64,000 nt of DNA from Spirochaetota bacterium (lineage in GTDB: Bacteria > Spirochaetota > UBA12135 > COTS27 > JAFLEE01), in the NCBI GenBank assembly GCA_017302015.1, contig JAFLEE010000005.1, positions 52,657 to 116,656 on the forward strand. The letters run 5' to 3'. Of this stretch, positions 27,481 through 36,962 are shown in pieces; position 1 is the stretch's first letter, and each line of letters opens with the position of its first letter. Below the pieces are notes generated by a model that was not told the DNA's origin, ran no database searches, and worked only from the letters and a program-made list of their open reading frames with translations. The position numbers were made by a program, and so were the translations under genes.

Positions 27481-30400
27481 TTACCAACGGTAATAGCGGT
27501 GGGGATCGTCTCCCAATGGGAAATCCTTCAGGTAATCCACGTGATAAAAACCCACCGAGGCGCCCGAATCCGCCGGTCCCAAGCTCATGCTTTCCGCGGG
27601 ACCCAAGAGGCCCCCTTCGCGGAATTGATCGTAGATGCGGATGGCGATGAGATTGGTGCGCGCCGTGACCCGAATGCCGGGGATGCGGTAATGACGCTGA
27701 TAGGTCCACCAATCCTTCTGGCCCGCCCCGGTGGCGCCCACCTCTTGCCCGTTGAAGAAGGCGTTGTCGAAATCGTCGCAGGCGCCGAGGCTCAAGTCCA
27801 AGTCTTTCCCCAGCCAGGCTTCGGGGATCACCACGGTCTTGCGCAGGACCGCTTCGCCGTCGTAATGCCCCCATTTTCCCCCGGCGCGCTCGAAGGGGCC
27901 GGGGCAAGGGATGGACGTGGCCTCGCGCTCGCTCCAGCCGACCTGGGCGGCCTGGCGCGCGGCGGCGCTGACGCCGGGGTCCGCCGGAGGCGTTTGCCCC
28001 TCCTTTGTCTCGGGGATGGGCGAGGTCTGGTACCCCTTCCATTCGCCCGCGAGGGCAATGGGCCGGGCCCCGCCCGTTTCCGATGCCTCGGCGAAGATCT
28101 TCCCGTCCACGGTGAAGCGCCCCCCGAGGTTGGCGAGAATCTGGCTGAGCGCCCGCGTTTGGCGCCAGCGGGTGAACCGGAAATAAGTTTTACCATCGGC
28201 ATCGAATCGACCCGGATCGAACTGGCAAAAGAGGGCGAGGCCTTCGCCGATCCGTTGCCTCGCCAAGAGGCCGTCCGCACCGACGTCGAAACCCCTTCCC
28301 TCGCGGAAGACCGGAGTGTCGAGGTCAGAACGGAAGCGGAGATCCGAGGCGCTCAGTCCGCGGCAGGCGTCCCAATCGGGCACGGCGAGGGACCCGGGAA
28401 AATCCTTTCGCACCGCGAGTTCGGGCCCGAGCGTGCCCGGCGCTGCTTGGGACAAGACCAGCGCCCGACCTCCCCGGCCCACGAAATCGGCGAGGGTATC
28501 GCGGTCCACCGGCGTTCCCTCCCCCAACACAGCCAAGGCGGGCGCGGGGGGTAAGGCAGTCTGCGTCGCGAACCGGAGCCCCATGGAACGCAGCAAGGCC
28601 TCTCCCCTCGGCCCGCCGAGGTAGACGGTTTTGAGTTCCTTCGTGGGAAGAGGGGCGAGGCGGGCCCGTTCGATCGCCGATCGCGCCGCGAGGGCCACCG
28701 CGGGGTCGGCTTGCCCATGGTCCTCCACATCCAGCAGGCAGAGGACCACCCGGCCCGCCCCGTAATCCATTTCCATCAGGGGCGAATAGGCGAGGTCGAA
28801 ATCGCATTCCAAGAGGGGCTGCCAAGATCCGTGGTGCGGCTTTTCCACCGGCCGCGAGACCACGCTCCCGCGGTTTCCCCAATGCCAGCCGTACTTCGGG
28901 TAGGGGATGCCCGCCGTATCCTCGAGTTTGCGGGGATAGGCCTCGAGGAGGGTGCCCTGCCCCGTCCAATCCCTTAGGTCCACCGCGTCGAGGCCCAGGT
29001 TCGCTGCGACCGGGAACGCGGCGCGCAGCACCTGGTGCCCGACGCGGAAGCCGGCGACGTCCCGAAGCCACGCTTCCTCCTGGCTGAAGATCAAGAGGCG
29101 CCCGCCCCCTTCGACGAAGCGCGAGAGGATCCCTGGAGGCGCTTCCCCCGAGGTGAAGGCGCCCCGGCCGACCACGAGGAACGCCGGGGCCTTGCCGTCC
29201 CAGGGCCGCACCCCGTAACCCAGGGAACGTAGCAGCTTGGTGCTCAGCCCTACGGGATCCCATACCGCGAGCTCGGCGGTCGTCGGCACGGGCGCCGGAT
29301 AGGCGCGGAAGGGAAAAACGTCGCGGTGGAGGTTGGTACCGATCTCCACGCGGAGTTCGATGAGGCCTTCGGTTTTCACCGCCACCTGCGGCACCCCGAA
29401 GGCGATCGGAAGGAACTTCGTCTCGATGGCCTCAAGACTTCCGCTCTCAGCGCCCTCGGCGATGCGCGTCGTGCCCAATTTCGCTTCCCACTTCAGCCGG
29501 AACGGAAGCTTCTCCCGCGCATCGTTGACGAGGGCCGCGCTCTTCTCAGCCCGGGTTCCCGAGGCGAAATGATGGTCCTTGGCCGTGAACGCCCCGCGGT
29601 CGTCGGCGAGATCCTTCCCCGCGATCCAGGCGAGGGTCGAGCGGTTGGCTTCTCGGAAGAATTCCCCGCCCCGGCGCGTGGCGGCCCCCAATGGATTATC
29701 CCCGTAGCGCTCATTGCGCGACAGCGCCTTCACGTACGCCCCGCGGCGGCCGGGTTGGAAGGGGCCCAGGCTTTCCTTCTCGAGGAAAGGGCTGCGTCCG
29801 TCGATGCGGGCCTTGGGGTCGAAATCGTGGAAGGCATCCCAGCGGATCGTGCCGCCGGTAATCCCCAGGGTCCGCCAGGCCCGGGTGACCTCCAAGGCGG
29901 TGAGGTAGCAATACTCGTCGACGAGGGGGTCGTGCACGAAATCGTTCTGGTTCCACCCCGAGGCGCGGTAGGACTGGCCCCGTTGGTGGTATTCGGGGTT
30001 CCACCTCCGGGTGGCCGATGATTCGCCGCGGTAGGCCTCGGGTCCGAAGATCCCCGCGAGGAACTCGGTGGCCCAATACTCGCTCTTGGTGGCGTTGTCG
30101 TAATTATTGCGCCCGCGCTTCAGGTCGTAGGGCGGCAGGAACCCGTACTCCACCGCCAGGATCGGCGCGTCGCCCGTCTTCTTCCATTCGGTGAGCCATT
30201 CGAGCTGCTCCTGGAGCGGCTGGAAGCACGGGTAGAGGTTGATCGTCTGGAGATCCCCCACCGCGCCGCCGGAATGGGTGGTCACGGGCCGCGTGGGATC
30301 GAGGGCGCGCACCACCGCGTTGGCGGCCAGGCCCCCGGGGATCGCCGCGTCGATCCAGGGATTCCCGTTCTTCCGCTGGGCGGCGAGGTTCCCGATGAGG

Positions 30401-32343
30401 ATCGGATTCTGGTCCTGTTTCGACATGAAGCGGTTGGGCGAATGGATATACATGAAGACCGAGGGGTGGTTTCGGGCCCGGCGGATATCCTCAGTCGCCT
30501 GGCGGATCCATTCTTCCGTATCAGCCGAATGTTCCGCCCAGCGCTCGGCGAAGGCGGCCATGTTCCCCAGGGGCGCCATGAGGGGCCATCCCTTGAGGTC
30601 GGCCCGGTCGAACCATAGGTCGGTGAAAAGCACGGTGCCGCGCTGGTGGTGGTCCCAGGGCCAGAACTCCTGGAGATTCCCCCCGAGGCTGCGCATCCCT
30701 TCGATGGCGCCATCGACGCGCTCGAGGGAGGTGATGCGGGGATCCGGCGGGCCGGTCACCCGGGGCCGGAAGCGGATCTCGGTGCCGTTTAGCATGAAGC
30801 GGGTGCCCTCGATCCAAAACTCGCGGAACCCGAACGGCTGGCGGTACTCGTCGACGAGTGCGGCGCCCTCGACCTTGAGGAGGAGGGTATAGCGATGGGG
30901 ATGCTCCGGTTCCCAAAGCCGCGGGTCGGTCCAGGGAAAGCGCAAATCGAGGGTTTGGAGGGGAGCGCGGCTTACCAATCGCTCGGCTTGGAAAGTTTTC
31001 TCCTCGCGGCCCGCCTCGTCGAGGAGGCGCGCGAAAAAGCGCGCCTTCCCCGGGGCGGAAACATTTGCGAGTTCCACCGCGAGGCCCAGGATCTTCTCAC
31101 GTGTGGAGGGCTTGACGAAGACGTCCCCCACGTGGGCGCCCATGGGTCGGCTCTCCAAAAAAACGTCCCCCAGGATACCCCGGTTATCCAATTGGATCTT
31201 CTTGCGCAGGACCTGTTCGGCCGCCGCCCCCGTGAACTCCGCCGCCTCGGTGGCTTCCATCGAGGCCGAAACCTCCACGAGGAGTTCCGCCTCGCTGCCG
31301 GGCTTCAGCGCCGAGGTGATCTCGACGCGCCCGTGGGGCCAAGTGATGGCTCCGCACGGGATTCCATTGACGATGATTTTCGCCCCCGTGGAAACCCTTC
31401 GGAAATCCAGGAGGATCGCGCGGCCCGCCCACTCCTCGGGGATTTGAAGGGACCGCCGGTACAAGCCGCGTTCGACGCGTTCCCAAGCGGCATCCCGATT
31501 ATCCATCTTCAAGCCGCGCCAAGCGGCGCCCGTGCCCGCGGTCTCCAGGCCGGGAAGAAGCCCGGCGCGGGAATGCCAAGCCCCCGGAACCCAAAGAGTT
31601 CCCCAGGCCTCTTGGTCGCGCTCCGGGTTTTCCCCGCCCTGGACCGGCGCATATTGCCAGAGGCCGTTTAAGCAAATCAACCCGCGCGTTTGGCTTAAGG
31701 TCTCCACGGGTTCGCTTCCCCAGCAGGGCTTCTGCGGGGCGGCTCCAATGGGCTGGGTCACGGCTTGTGACGTTTCTCGGATCGCCGAGAGGGAAAGGCC
31801 GCAGACGCGGAACTCCGCCACGGCCCCGTAGCACTCGATAGCGAGGAGCGCAGAGGCGGCCTCCGGGGGCACGGGGACCTCCCGCTCGAAAGGTCTCCAG
31901 CCCTCCGATTTGTCGCGGCCCTCGAAGGCGCAGGCCAAATGCCCCGTTTGCTTTCCCGCCCCGTCTTTGAAGATGAGGAAGAGCCGAGGCTGCTGCCAGG
32001 CTTCCTTGCCGGGGGCCACGGAAAGGAAATCCATTCGCGCTTTCAAGCGCAGGGCGCGGGTGCCGGGGGCGATGGGGCATTCCTGTCGGAGCGCAAAACC
32101 CGACGAGTTTTCAGACCCCAAGCGGGTATTGAAGGAAAGCGCCGTTTCCCCGCGCTCATCCGGGACCAGGCGGATGAACCCCTTGGAGACACTGTCCCCG
32201 GTGGCCGTCCAGCCCGGGATGGACTTCCCGTTTTCCGCGGCGCGGAAAGTTTCGTTGGAGAGGAGTTCCTGGGGGGAAAGCGCGCCGCCGAAAAGGCCGA
32301 AGAGCCCGAAGGCGGCGAACGTGAAAGAGGATCGGATCGCCAT
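27481..32343 (-). CDS. giant secreted GH2-like protein with glutaminase-like domains
   Basis: 1620 residues. Signal peptide MAIRSSFTFAAFGLFG. A jelly roll (about 25-160), GH2 sugar-binding domain (about 180-380; GLICLNGLWQYAP, VERGLYRR), Ig-like domain, and a GH2 barrel-like region (about 510-800). Where GH2 enzymes have the acid/base in a GNE motif, this one reads MYIHSPNRF after RNHPSVF, so Glu is replaced by Asn; a nucleophile-like Glu remains in ILAVEYGF. Two class I glutaminase-like repeats follow (about 1050-1400; EGGGRLLIFSQ and GRGGRALVLSQ). A final sugar-binding jelly roll (about 1460-1610) has CDDFDNAFFNGQEVG. AGGAG sits 6 bases before the ATG. Divergent from an AraC gene. It may be a binding protein or an enzyme with altered mechanism. 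Confidence 0.8.
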   Translation of the reverse strand: MAIRSSFTFAAFGLFGLFGGALSPQELLSNETFRAAENGKSIPGWTATGDSVSKGFIRLVPDERGETALSFNTRLGSENSSGFALRQECPIAPGTRALRLKARMDFLSVAPGKEAWQQPRLFLIFKDGAGKQTGHLACAFEGRDKSEGWRPFEREVPVPPEAASALLAIECYGAVAEFRVCGLSLSAIRETSQAVTQPIGAAPQKPCWGSEPVETLSQTRGLICLNGLWQYAPVQGGENPERDQEAWGTLWVPGAWHSRAGLLPGLETAGTGAAWRGLKMDNRDAAWERVERGLYRRSLQIPEEWAGRAILLDFRRVSTGAKIIVNGIPCGAITWPHGRVEITSALKPGSEAELLVEVSASMEATEAAEFTGAAAEQVLRKKIQLDNRGILGDVFLESRPMGAHVGDVFVKPSTREKILGLAVELANVSAPGKARFFARLLDEAGREEKTFQAERLVSRAPLQTLDLRFPWTDPRLWEPEHPHRYTLLLKVEGAALVDEYRQPFGFREFWIEGTRFMLNGTEIRFRPRVTGPPDPRITSLERVDGAIEGMRSLGGNLQEFWPWDHHQRGTVLFTDLWFDRADLKGWPLMAPLGNMAAFAERWAEHSADTEEWIRQATEDIRRARNHPSVFMYIHSPNRFMSKQDQNPILIGNLAAQRKNGNPWIDAAIPGGLAANAVVRALDPTRPVTTHSGGAVGDLQTINLYPCFQPLQEQLEWLTEWKKTGDAPILAVEYGFLPPYDLKRGRNNYDNATKSEYWATEFLAGIFGPEAYRGESSATRRWNPEYHQRGQSYRASGWNQNDFVHDPLVDEYCYLTALEVTRAWRTLGITGGTIRWDAFHDFDPKARIDGRSPFLEKESLGPFQPGRRGAYVKALSRNERYGDNPLGAATRRGGEFFREANRSTLAWIAGKDLADDRGAFTAKDHHFASGTRAEKSAALVNDAREKLPFRLKWEAKLGTTRIAEGAESGSLEAIETKFLPIAFGVPQVAVKTEGLIELRVEIGTNLHRDVFPFRAYPAPVPTTAELAVWDPVGLSTKLLRSLGYGVRPWDGKAPAFLVVGRGAFTSGEAPPGILSRFVEGGGRLLIFSQEEAWLRDVAGFRVGHQVLRAAFPVAANLGLDAVDLRDWTGQGTLLEAYPRKLEDTAGIPYPKYGWHWGNRGSVVSRPVEKPHHGSWQPLLECDFDLAYSPLMEMDYGAGRVVLCLLDVEDHGQADPAVALAARSAIERARLAPLPTKELKTVYLGGPRGEALLRSMGLRFATQTALPPAPALAVLGEGTPVDRDTLADFVGRGGRALVLSQAAPGTLGPELAVRKDFPGSLAVPDWDACRGLSASDLRFRSDLDTPVFREGRGFDVGADGLLARQRIGEGLALFCQFDPGRFDADGKTYFRFTRWRQTRALSQILANLGGRFTVDGKIFAEASETGGARPIALAGEWKGYQTSPIPETKEGQTPPADPGVSAAARQAAQVGWSEREATSIPCPGPFERAGGKWGHYDGEAVLRKTVVIPEAWLGKDLDLSLGACDDFDNAFFNGQEVGATGAGQKDWWTYQRHYRIPGIRVTARTNLIAIRIYDQFREGGLLGPAESMSLGPADSGASVGFYHVDYLKDFPLGDDPHRYYRW

Positions 32344-32497
32344 GGACGCTCCTGGGGAAGGGTTCGATCGGGGCAATCGGGGCTTGCCGCCCGCGGGACA
32401 TTCGGCGAGCCCCGCGCCCGAACCCCTCCCCGATAGTTTAGGCGCCCGTGATGGCTCCCCGCGATCCCGCAAGAAAGGAATCATGATGGGATTCCGA

Positions 32498-32507
32498 ATT
32501 ATATGGT
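32498..32507. promoter_or_regulatory. overlapping divergent -10 boxes
   Basis: Minus strand TATAAT (32503-32498), followed by TCGG, points to the giant GH2-like gene. Plus strand TATGGT (32502-32507) points to the AraC gene. They share six bases, so the two promoters should exclude each other. A second minus-strand box, TAAACT (32440-32435), lies nearer the GH2-like gene. Confidence 0.4.
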
Positions 32508-32535
32508 AGAAACGCGAAGGGCCGAAGGGGGGGCC

Positions 32536-33339
32536 ATGCCGAACCCCGCGATCGCCCCGTCCGCCATGCGACTTTGCCTCATCAATACCTTCCATCTCAC
32601 GCGCAACGCCAAGAAGAATCGGCATTCCGTCGTTGAGTTGGGCTATGTTGCCCGGGGCGCCATCGCGCTCCATACCGATTCCAAGCGCCTGGAATGCCCG
32701 ACCCATTCCCTTTTCCTCATCCCGCCGCGGCTTTCCCACCGGGAGAGCCTCGACCATTGCGAAAGCGCGTTCCTCCTCTACGCCCAGATCGACGGCTTCG
32801 ATTGGGGGGCCCCCCATCCCACGGTCGTCCGCCTCAGCGCGCGCCATCCCATCAAAGCCCTGCTCTTTAGCCTCGTGGAGGAGCAGGCCCATCCCGGCCC
32901 CGATTCGGCCCCCTTCCTAAGGCATTCCCTGGAATTGCTGCGCCTGCAGGTGCTCCGGGCCATGGCCCTCCCGCGCGCGAGCCCGTCCCCCAATCCCCGC
33001 CTCCTCTTGAAGCGCATCCGCGACATCATCGATAACCGGTTCATGGAAAGCGCGTTTGGCGTGGCCGCCCTGTCCCGGGAATTGGGGATATCGGCGCGCA
33101 GCGTGGAACTCGCCGTGAAGGCGGAGGCCCAATCCACGCCCTCCGAACTCATCCTCGATTCCCGCCTGACCCACGCCGAGGGTCTCCTGCGCGAGACGAA
33201 TCACCGCCTGCGGGAGATCGCGCGCAAATGCGGCTTCGCCGACGAGGGCTATTTCATCCGCCGCTTCCGCCAATCCCGGGGGGCCACGCCCATCGCCTGG
33301 CGCAAGCGTTTCGCCCTCGGCGAACGCCCGCCCCCTTGA
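32536..33339 (+). CDS. AraC-type regulator
   Basis: 267 residues. N-terminal beta-rich sensor (about 10-90; VVELGYVARGAIALHTDS, LFLIPPRLSHRES), helical linker, and C-terminal double helix-turn-helix (about 160-262) with FGVAALSRELGISARSVE and LREIARKCGFADEGYFIRRFRQ. This ATG follows an AGGGGGG ribosome site; a second ATG at 32503 lies inside the -10 box and is unlikely. It sits between the giant GH2-like gene (divergent) and the GH4 operon (107 bases downstream, same strand), so it may control either or both. Confidence 0.88.
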   Translation: MPNPAIAPSAMRLCLINTFHLTRNAKKNRHSVVELGYVARGAIALHTDSKRLECPTHSLFLIPPRLSHRESLDHCESAFLLYAQIDGFDWGAPHPTVVRLSARHPIKALLFSLVEEQAHPGPDSAPFLRHSLELLRLQVLRAMALPRASPSPNPRLLLKRIRDIIDNRFMESAFGVAALSRELGISARSVELAVKAEAQSTPSELILDSRLTHAEGLLRETNHRLREIARKCGFADEGYFIRRFRQSRGATPIAWRKRFALGERPPP

Positions 33340-33383
33340 GGGGGGCCTGTCCGGTTTTTACCCGATATGTCGCCCCCGTCCTC

Positions 33384-33412
33384 TTGATGCGCCGCCGCCC
33401 GTGGCCTAAGGT
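33384..33412 (+). promoter_or_regulatory. promoter of the GH4-dehydrogenase operon
   Basis: TTGATG (33384-33389), exactly 17 bases, TAAGGT (33407-33412). Leader of about 28 bases with GGAG before the GH4 ATG. Confidence 0.6.
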
Positions 33413-33446
33413 TAGGCATCGTTAAGCGCCTCGTGCGGGAGTTCCC

Positions 33447-34739
33447 ATGCCCAAAAAAGTGACCTTCATCGGCGGCGGCAGTTCGAAGTTCATCCACGAA
33501 CTGGTGCGCGATCTCTTCACCTTCCCGGCGCTGCGCGACGCCACGATCGCGCTCATGGACGTGGACGAAGCGCGGGTTCGCCTCACGGAGGGCCTCGTCA
33601 AGAAGATGATCCTCGACCTGGGCCTCCCGGCCAGGGTGGTGGCGGGCACCGATCGGCGCGCGCTCTTGGAGGGGTCCGACTTCGTCCTGGTCACGATCAT
33701 GGTGGGCCGCTTCGAGACCTACGCCCTCGACGTCGACCTCCCCGCGAAGTACGGCGTGAAGCAATCCATCAGCGATACCATCGGGCCCGGCGGGGTCTTC
33801 CGCTTCATCCGCACCTTCCCGGTGCTTCAGGCCATCGCCGACGATATCCGGGCCGTCGCGCCCGACGCCTGGCTCCTCAATTACAGCAACCCGATGGCCA
33901 TGAACGTCTGGGGCCTGCACGCCGCGGGGTTCGAACGGGCCGTGGGCCTCTGCCACAGCATCCAGGGAACCTACCGCTACCTCGCCGAGGCCGTCGGGGT
34001 CGCCCCCGACGAGGTGACCTATACAGCCGGCGGCATCAACCACGTGAACTTCTACCACACGCTGCGCCACGGGACGCGCGACCTCTACCCCGCGGTCCTC
34101 GAGCACGAGGCGAAGATCCTAAGGGAACGCCCCGAGATGACCACCTCCTTCGAACTCCTACGGGAGACCGGCTATTTCCCCGCGGAAGCGGGCACCCACC
34201 AGAGCGAGTACTACCCCTATTTCCGCCGGACCCAGGCGCAGATCGACGCCTGCCGCGCGCCGACGAAAGCCGGGCACGACAACGATAAGGCCAACGCCGA
34301 GCGCATGGCTGTCGAGGTGCCCCGCATGATCCGGGGGGAGAAGCCGATCTCCTACGCCCGGGGCATGGAATACGGCGCCTTCATCGTCAACGCCATGGTC
34401 GCCGACGAACCCACCCTCTTCTACGGCAACGTCCCCAACCGCGGTCTCATCGACAACCACCTGCCCGAGGCCGTCGTCGAGGTCCCCTGCGTGGCCAGCG
34501 GCGCGGGCATCCGGGCCTGCCGCGTGGGCCGCGTCCCCGAGATCCTCGCGGCCCTCCAAAGGGCCCACGTGGGCGTGCACCGCTTGGCGGTGGACGGCGC
34601 CCTGGCCAAGGACCGCGAACTCATCCGCCAAGCCCTCATGGTCGATCCCCTGACCGCCGCCGTCTGCACCCTGCCCCAGATCCGCGCCATGACCGCCGAA
34701 CTCTTCGCCGCCAACGCCAAATACCTCCCGGGCTGGTGA
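33447..34739 (+). CDS. GH4 alpha-galactosidase (MelA-like)
   Basis: 430 residues. An N-terminal Rossmann fold begins VTFIGGGSSKF (NAD-binding), then NYSNP (Asn148), the family signature Cys169-His170-Ser171 (GLCHSIQGT) and GGINHVNF with metal ligand His199. GH4 enzymes use NAD+ and Mn2+ in a redox-assisted cleavage; the CHS variant of the signature is the alpha-galactosidase type, as opposed to CDMP or CN[VI]P. Related alpha-galacturonidases are the alternative. First gene of an operon with two medium-chain dehydrogenases. GGAG lies 6 bases before the ATG. Confidence 0.9.
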   Translation: MPKKVTFIGGGSSKFIHELVRDLFTFPALRDATIALMDVDEARVRLTEGLVKKMILDLGLPARVVAGTDRRALLEGSDFVLVTIMVGRFETYALDVDLPAKYGVKQSISDTIGPGGVFRFIRTFPVLQAIADDIRAVAPDAWLLNYSNPMAMNVWGLHAAGFERAVGLCHSIQGTYRYLAEAVGVAPDEVTYTAGGINHVNFYHTLRHGTRDLYPAVLEHEAKILRERPEMTTSFELLRETGYFPAEAGTHQSEYYPYFRRTQAQIDACRAPTKAGHDNDKANAERMAVEVPRMIRGEKPISYARGMEYGAFIVNAMVADEPTLFYGNVPNRGLIDNHLPEAVVEVPCVASGAGIRACRVGRVPEILAALQRAHVGVHRLAVDGALAKDRELIRQALMVDPLTAAVCTLPQIRAMTAELFAANAKYLPGW

Positions 34740-34783
34740 AGCCCGACCCGCTTAAAACGCCGAACCCTCCCCAGGAGCCCGCC

Positions 34784-35815
34784 ATGCTCGCCGCCGTCCT
34801 CCACGATTTCGACCGACTCGTCCTCGAAGACGTGCCCGTTCCCCGGCCCGGATACGGCGAGGTGGTGGTGCGCATCAAGAGCACGGGGTTCTGCGCCACG
34901 GACTACAAGGCCATCAAGGGCATCCGGCGAAACGTGAAGTTTCCCTTCATCGCCGGCCACGAACCCGCGGGGGTGGTCTCCGCCATCGGGGCGGGCGTGC
35001 GGCACTTCAAGGAGGGGGACGAGGTGATCTGCCAGCCCTCCGGCTATTGCGGGGTCTGCCCCGCCTGCCGCGCGGGAAACTCCCATTATTGCGAAACCGC
35101 CTTCACCACCGGCGGCGACGGCCCGGCCGACGTGCGCCCCGGCGCCTTCGCCGAGTACATGGTGACCGCGGAGACTTGCCTCTTCCGAAAGCCGGCCTCC
35201 CTCTCGTTCGACGCGGCCGCGCTCACGGAACCGCTCTCGGGCGCCTGGAAGGGCGTCATCCAGTACAGCGAGATGAAGGTGGCCGACGACGTGGTCGTCA
35301 TCGGCGTCGGGGGCATCGGCCTCCTGTGCCTCATGGTCGCCAAGGCCGCCGGCGCCGGACGCCTCCTCGCCATCGACCCGAGCCCCTACGCGCGCAAGAA
35401 CGCCCTGGCCCTGGGCGCCACCCACGCCCTCGATCCGAACGCGGGAGACCCCCTCGCCGGGGTCGCGGCAATCCTCCCCCGAGGGCCCGACCTGGTGCTC
35501 GAGGCCGCGGGCCACATCTCCGCCGTCAGGCTCATGACCGAACTGCGGCGCCGGGGGACGCGGTGGAATATCTTCGGGATCACGACCCCCGAGAAATTCG
35601 AACTCGAGGGGGGCCTCACCCATTTCCTCGAGGGCCGAATGGACGCGAGCTTCGGCACCACGCCCCAGGCGATGCAGCGCGCCATCGCGCTCATGGAGAG
35701 CGGCCTGGTGCGCACGGAGAGTATCATCTCCCACCGCTTCCCCCTAAAGGACATCCACAAAGCCATGGAGGCCATGGACGGCCCCGAGCGGAATAAGGTG
35801 ATGATCCACCCATGA
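34784..35815 (+). CDS. zinc-dependent medium-chain alcohol/sugar dehydrogenase
   Basis: 343 residues. GroES-like domain with catalytic-zinc motifs FCATD and AGHEPAGVV, the structural zinc lobe Cys pattern CGVCPACRAGNSHYC (about 83-97), and a Rossmann motif VIGVGGIGLLCLM (about 170-182). Resembles sorbitol or threonine dehydrogenase-type enzymes that oxidise polyols or sugars with NAD(P)+. Start: AGGAG sits 7 bases before this ATG; an earlier GTG at 34736 overlaps the GH4 stop without a ribosome site. It overlaps the next dehydrogenase gene by ATGA. The substrate is inferred only from the GH4 neighbour. Confidence 0.88.
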   Translation: MLAAVLHDFDRLVLEDVPVPRPGYGEVVVRIKSTGFCATDYKAIKGIRRNVKFPFIAGHEPAGVVSAIGAGVRHFKEGDEVICQPSGYCGVCPACRAGNSHYCETAFTTGGDGPADVRPGAFAEYMVTAETCLFRKPASLSFDAAALTEPLSGAWKGVIQYSEMKVADDVVVIGVGGIGLLCLMVAKAAGAGRLLAIDPSPYARKNALALGATHALDPNAGDPLAGVAAILPRGPDLVLEAAGHISAVRLMTELRRRGTRWNIFGITTPEKFELEGGLTHFLEGRMDASFGTTPQAMQRAIALMESGLVRTESIISHRFPLKDIHKAMEAMDGPERNKVMIHP

Positions 35816-36789
35816 AAGCCATCGTCAATACCGCGGCGGGCCGCCTGGAGTGGCGCGAACTCCCATTGCCGAAGCCCAGGGCGGGTTGGGTGCGCATCCG
35901 CACGTCCTATACCGGCATCTGCGCCACGGACCTCGAGATGATGGGTGGTTGGGAACGCACCGGGTTCCCGTCGATCCCCGGCCACGAATGGTCGGGCCGG
36001 GTGGACGAACTCGGCCCCGGGGTCGGAGAAGAGCTCCGCGGCAAACCCTGCGTCGCCGAGAACGTGTTAAGCGACGGGGGCGAGGTCGGCTTCGAGCACC
36101 CCGGGGGCTACGCCGAATATTTCCTCACCGAGGCGAAGAATGTCCACGTGCTTCCCGAGGACTTCGACCTGTCAAGCGCCCCGCTCATCGAGCCCTTGGC
36201 GGTGTGCGTGCGAGGTCTCATGCGCATGGCGCCCGTCGGGCGGGTTGGCGCCGTGATCCTGGGGGATGGGCCGATCGGCCTGCTCCTCTTGGCCCTGCTC
36301 CACCTCCGCGGTTTCTCTGGGATCACCCTCGTCGGAGGCCGGCTCCCGCGCCTGCGCCTCGCCGAAGCTTTGGGGGCAAGCGAAACCATCGATTACCACG
36401 CCTGCGGCGATGCCTTGGCGGAGCAAATCCGAAAGCGGCACCCCGCCCCTCGCCTCCACGTCCTCGAAGCCAGCGGTTCTCCCCTGGGCATCCAGACCGC
36501 CCTCGAGGTCGCAGATCGGGGCGCCAAGCTCCTCTGCATCGGCGATTACGGGGCCCTGCGCGCGGATTTCCCGTGGAATACGCTCCTCCACCGGGAACTC
36601 GCGTTCATCGGCTCGAACGCCAGTTCCGGCGCCTGGGCGGAAGCGGTGAAGATCGCCGTGGATGGGGGCATTCCCCTCGGCCGCCTGGTGACCCTTACGG
36701 TCGCCGCCCCTCATTTCGATGAAGCGATCGCCCATACCCGGGATTCCCGCGACTCGATCAAGGCAACCCTCGATTGGACCCGGGCCTGA
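35812..36789 (+). CDS. second medium-chain dehydrogenase, lacking the structural zinc lobe
   Basis: 325 residues. Keeps the catalytic-site motifs ICATDLEM and PGHEWSGRV and the nucleotide-binding run VILGDGPIGLLLLAL (about 144-158). The four-Cys structural zinc loop of its neighbour is missing: the segment between GHE and the EHPGGYAEYF motif is short with a single Cys. It starts inside the preceding stop (ATGA), so it is translationally coupled. The pair may act in sequence on one sugar or as a heteromer; this is inference. Confidence 0.85.
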   Translation: MKAIVNTAAGRLEWRELPLPKPRAGWVRIRTSYTGICATDLEMMGGWERTGFPSIPGHEWSGRVDELGPGVGEELRGKPCVAENVLSDGGEVGFEHPGGYAEYFLTEAKNVHVLPEDFDLSSAPLIEPLAVCVRGLMRMAPVGRVGAVILGDGPIGLLLLALLHLRGFSGITLVGGRLPRLRLAEALGASETIDYHACGDALAEQIRKRHPAPRLHVLEASGSPLGIQTALEVADRGAKLLCIGDYGALRADFPWNTLLHRELAFIGSNASSGAWAEAVKIAVDGGIPLGRLVTLTVAAPHFDEAIAHTRDSRDSIKATLDWTRA

Positions 36790-36875
36790 GGCCCCCTCCT
36801 TTTACGTCACCGCCGCGACGCGGGCCACCAGAGCCCGCGGGGATGGATTCTGCAAGCAAACGAAGTTCTTCGCGA

Positions 36876-36884
36876 TGCTAAGAT
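36876..36884 (+). promoter_or_regulatory. extended -10 box before AraC gene
   Basis: TGC-TAAGAT followed by CGG; start site would be near 36891, giving a leader of about 70 bases to the GTG at 36963. Confidence 0.35.
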
Positions 36885-36962
36885 CGGTGGGCGAAAGATG
36901 GGGATTTCCACCCGGCCCACGGATTCGGGCAGGAAGTCGTCCCTGATCATACGCGCGACCTC

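Noticed and set aside
25788-27650. 620-codon plus-strand frame opposite the GH2 gene
   Set aside because: The GH2 motifs on the minus strand are complete; this frame is a shadow.
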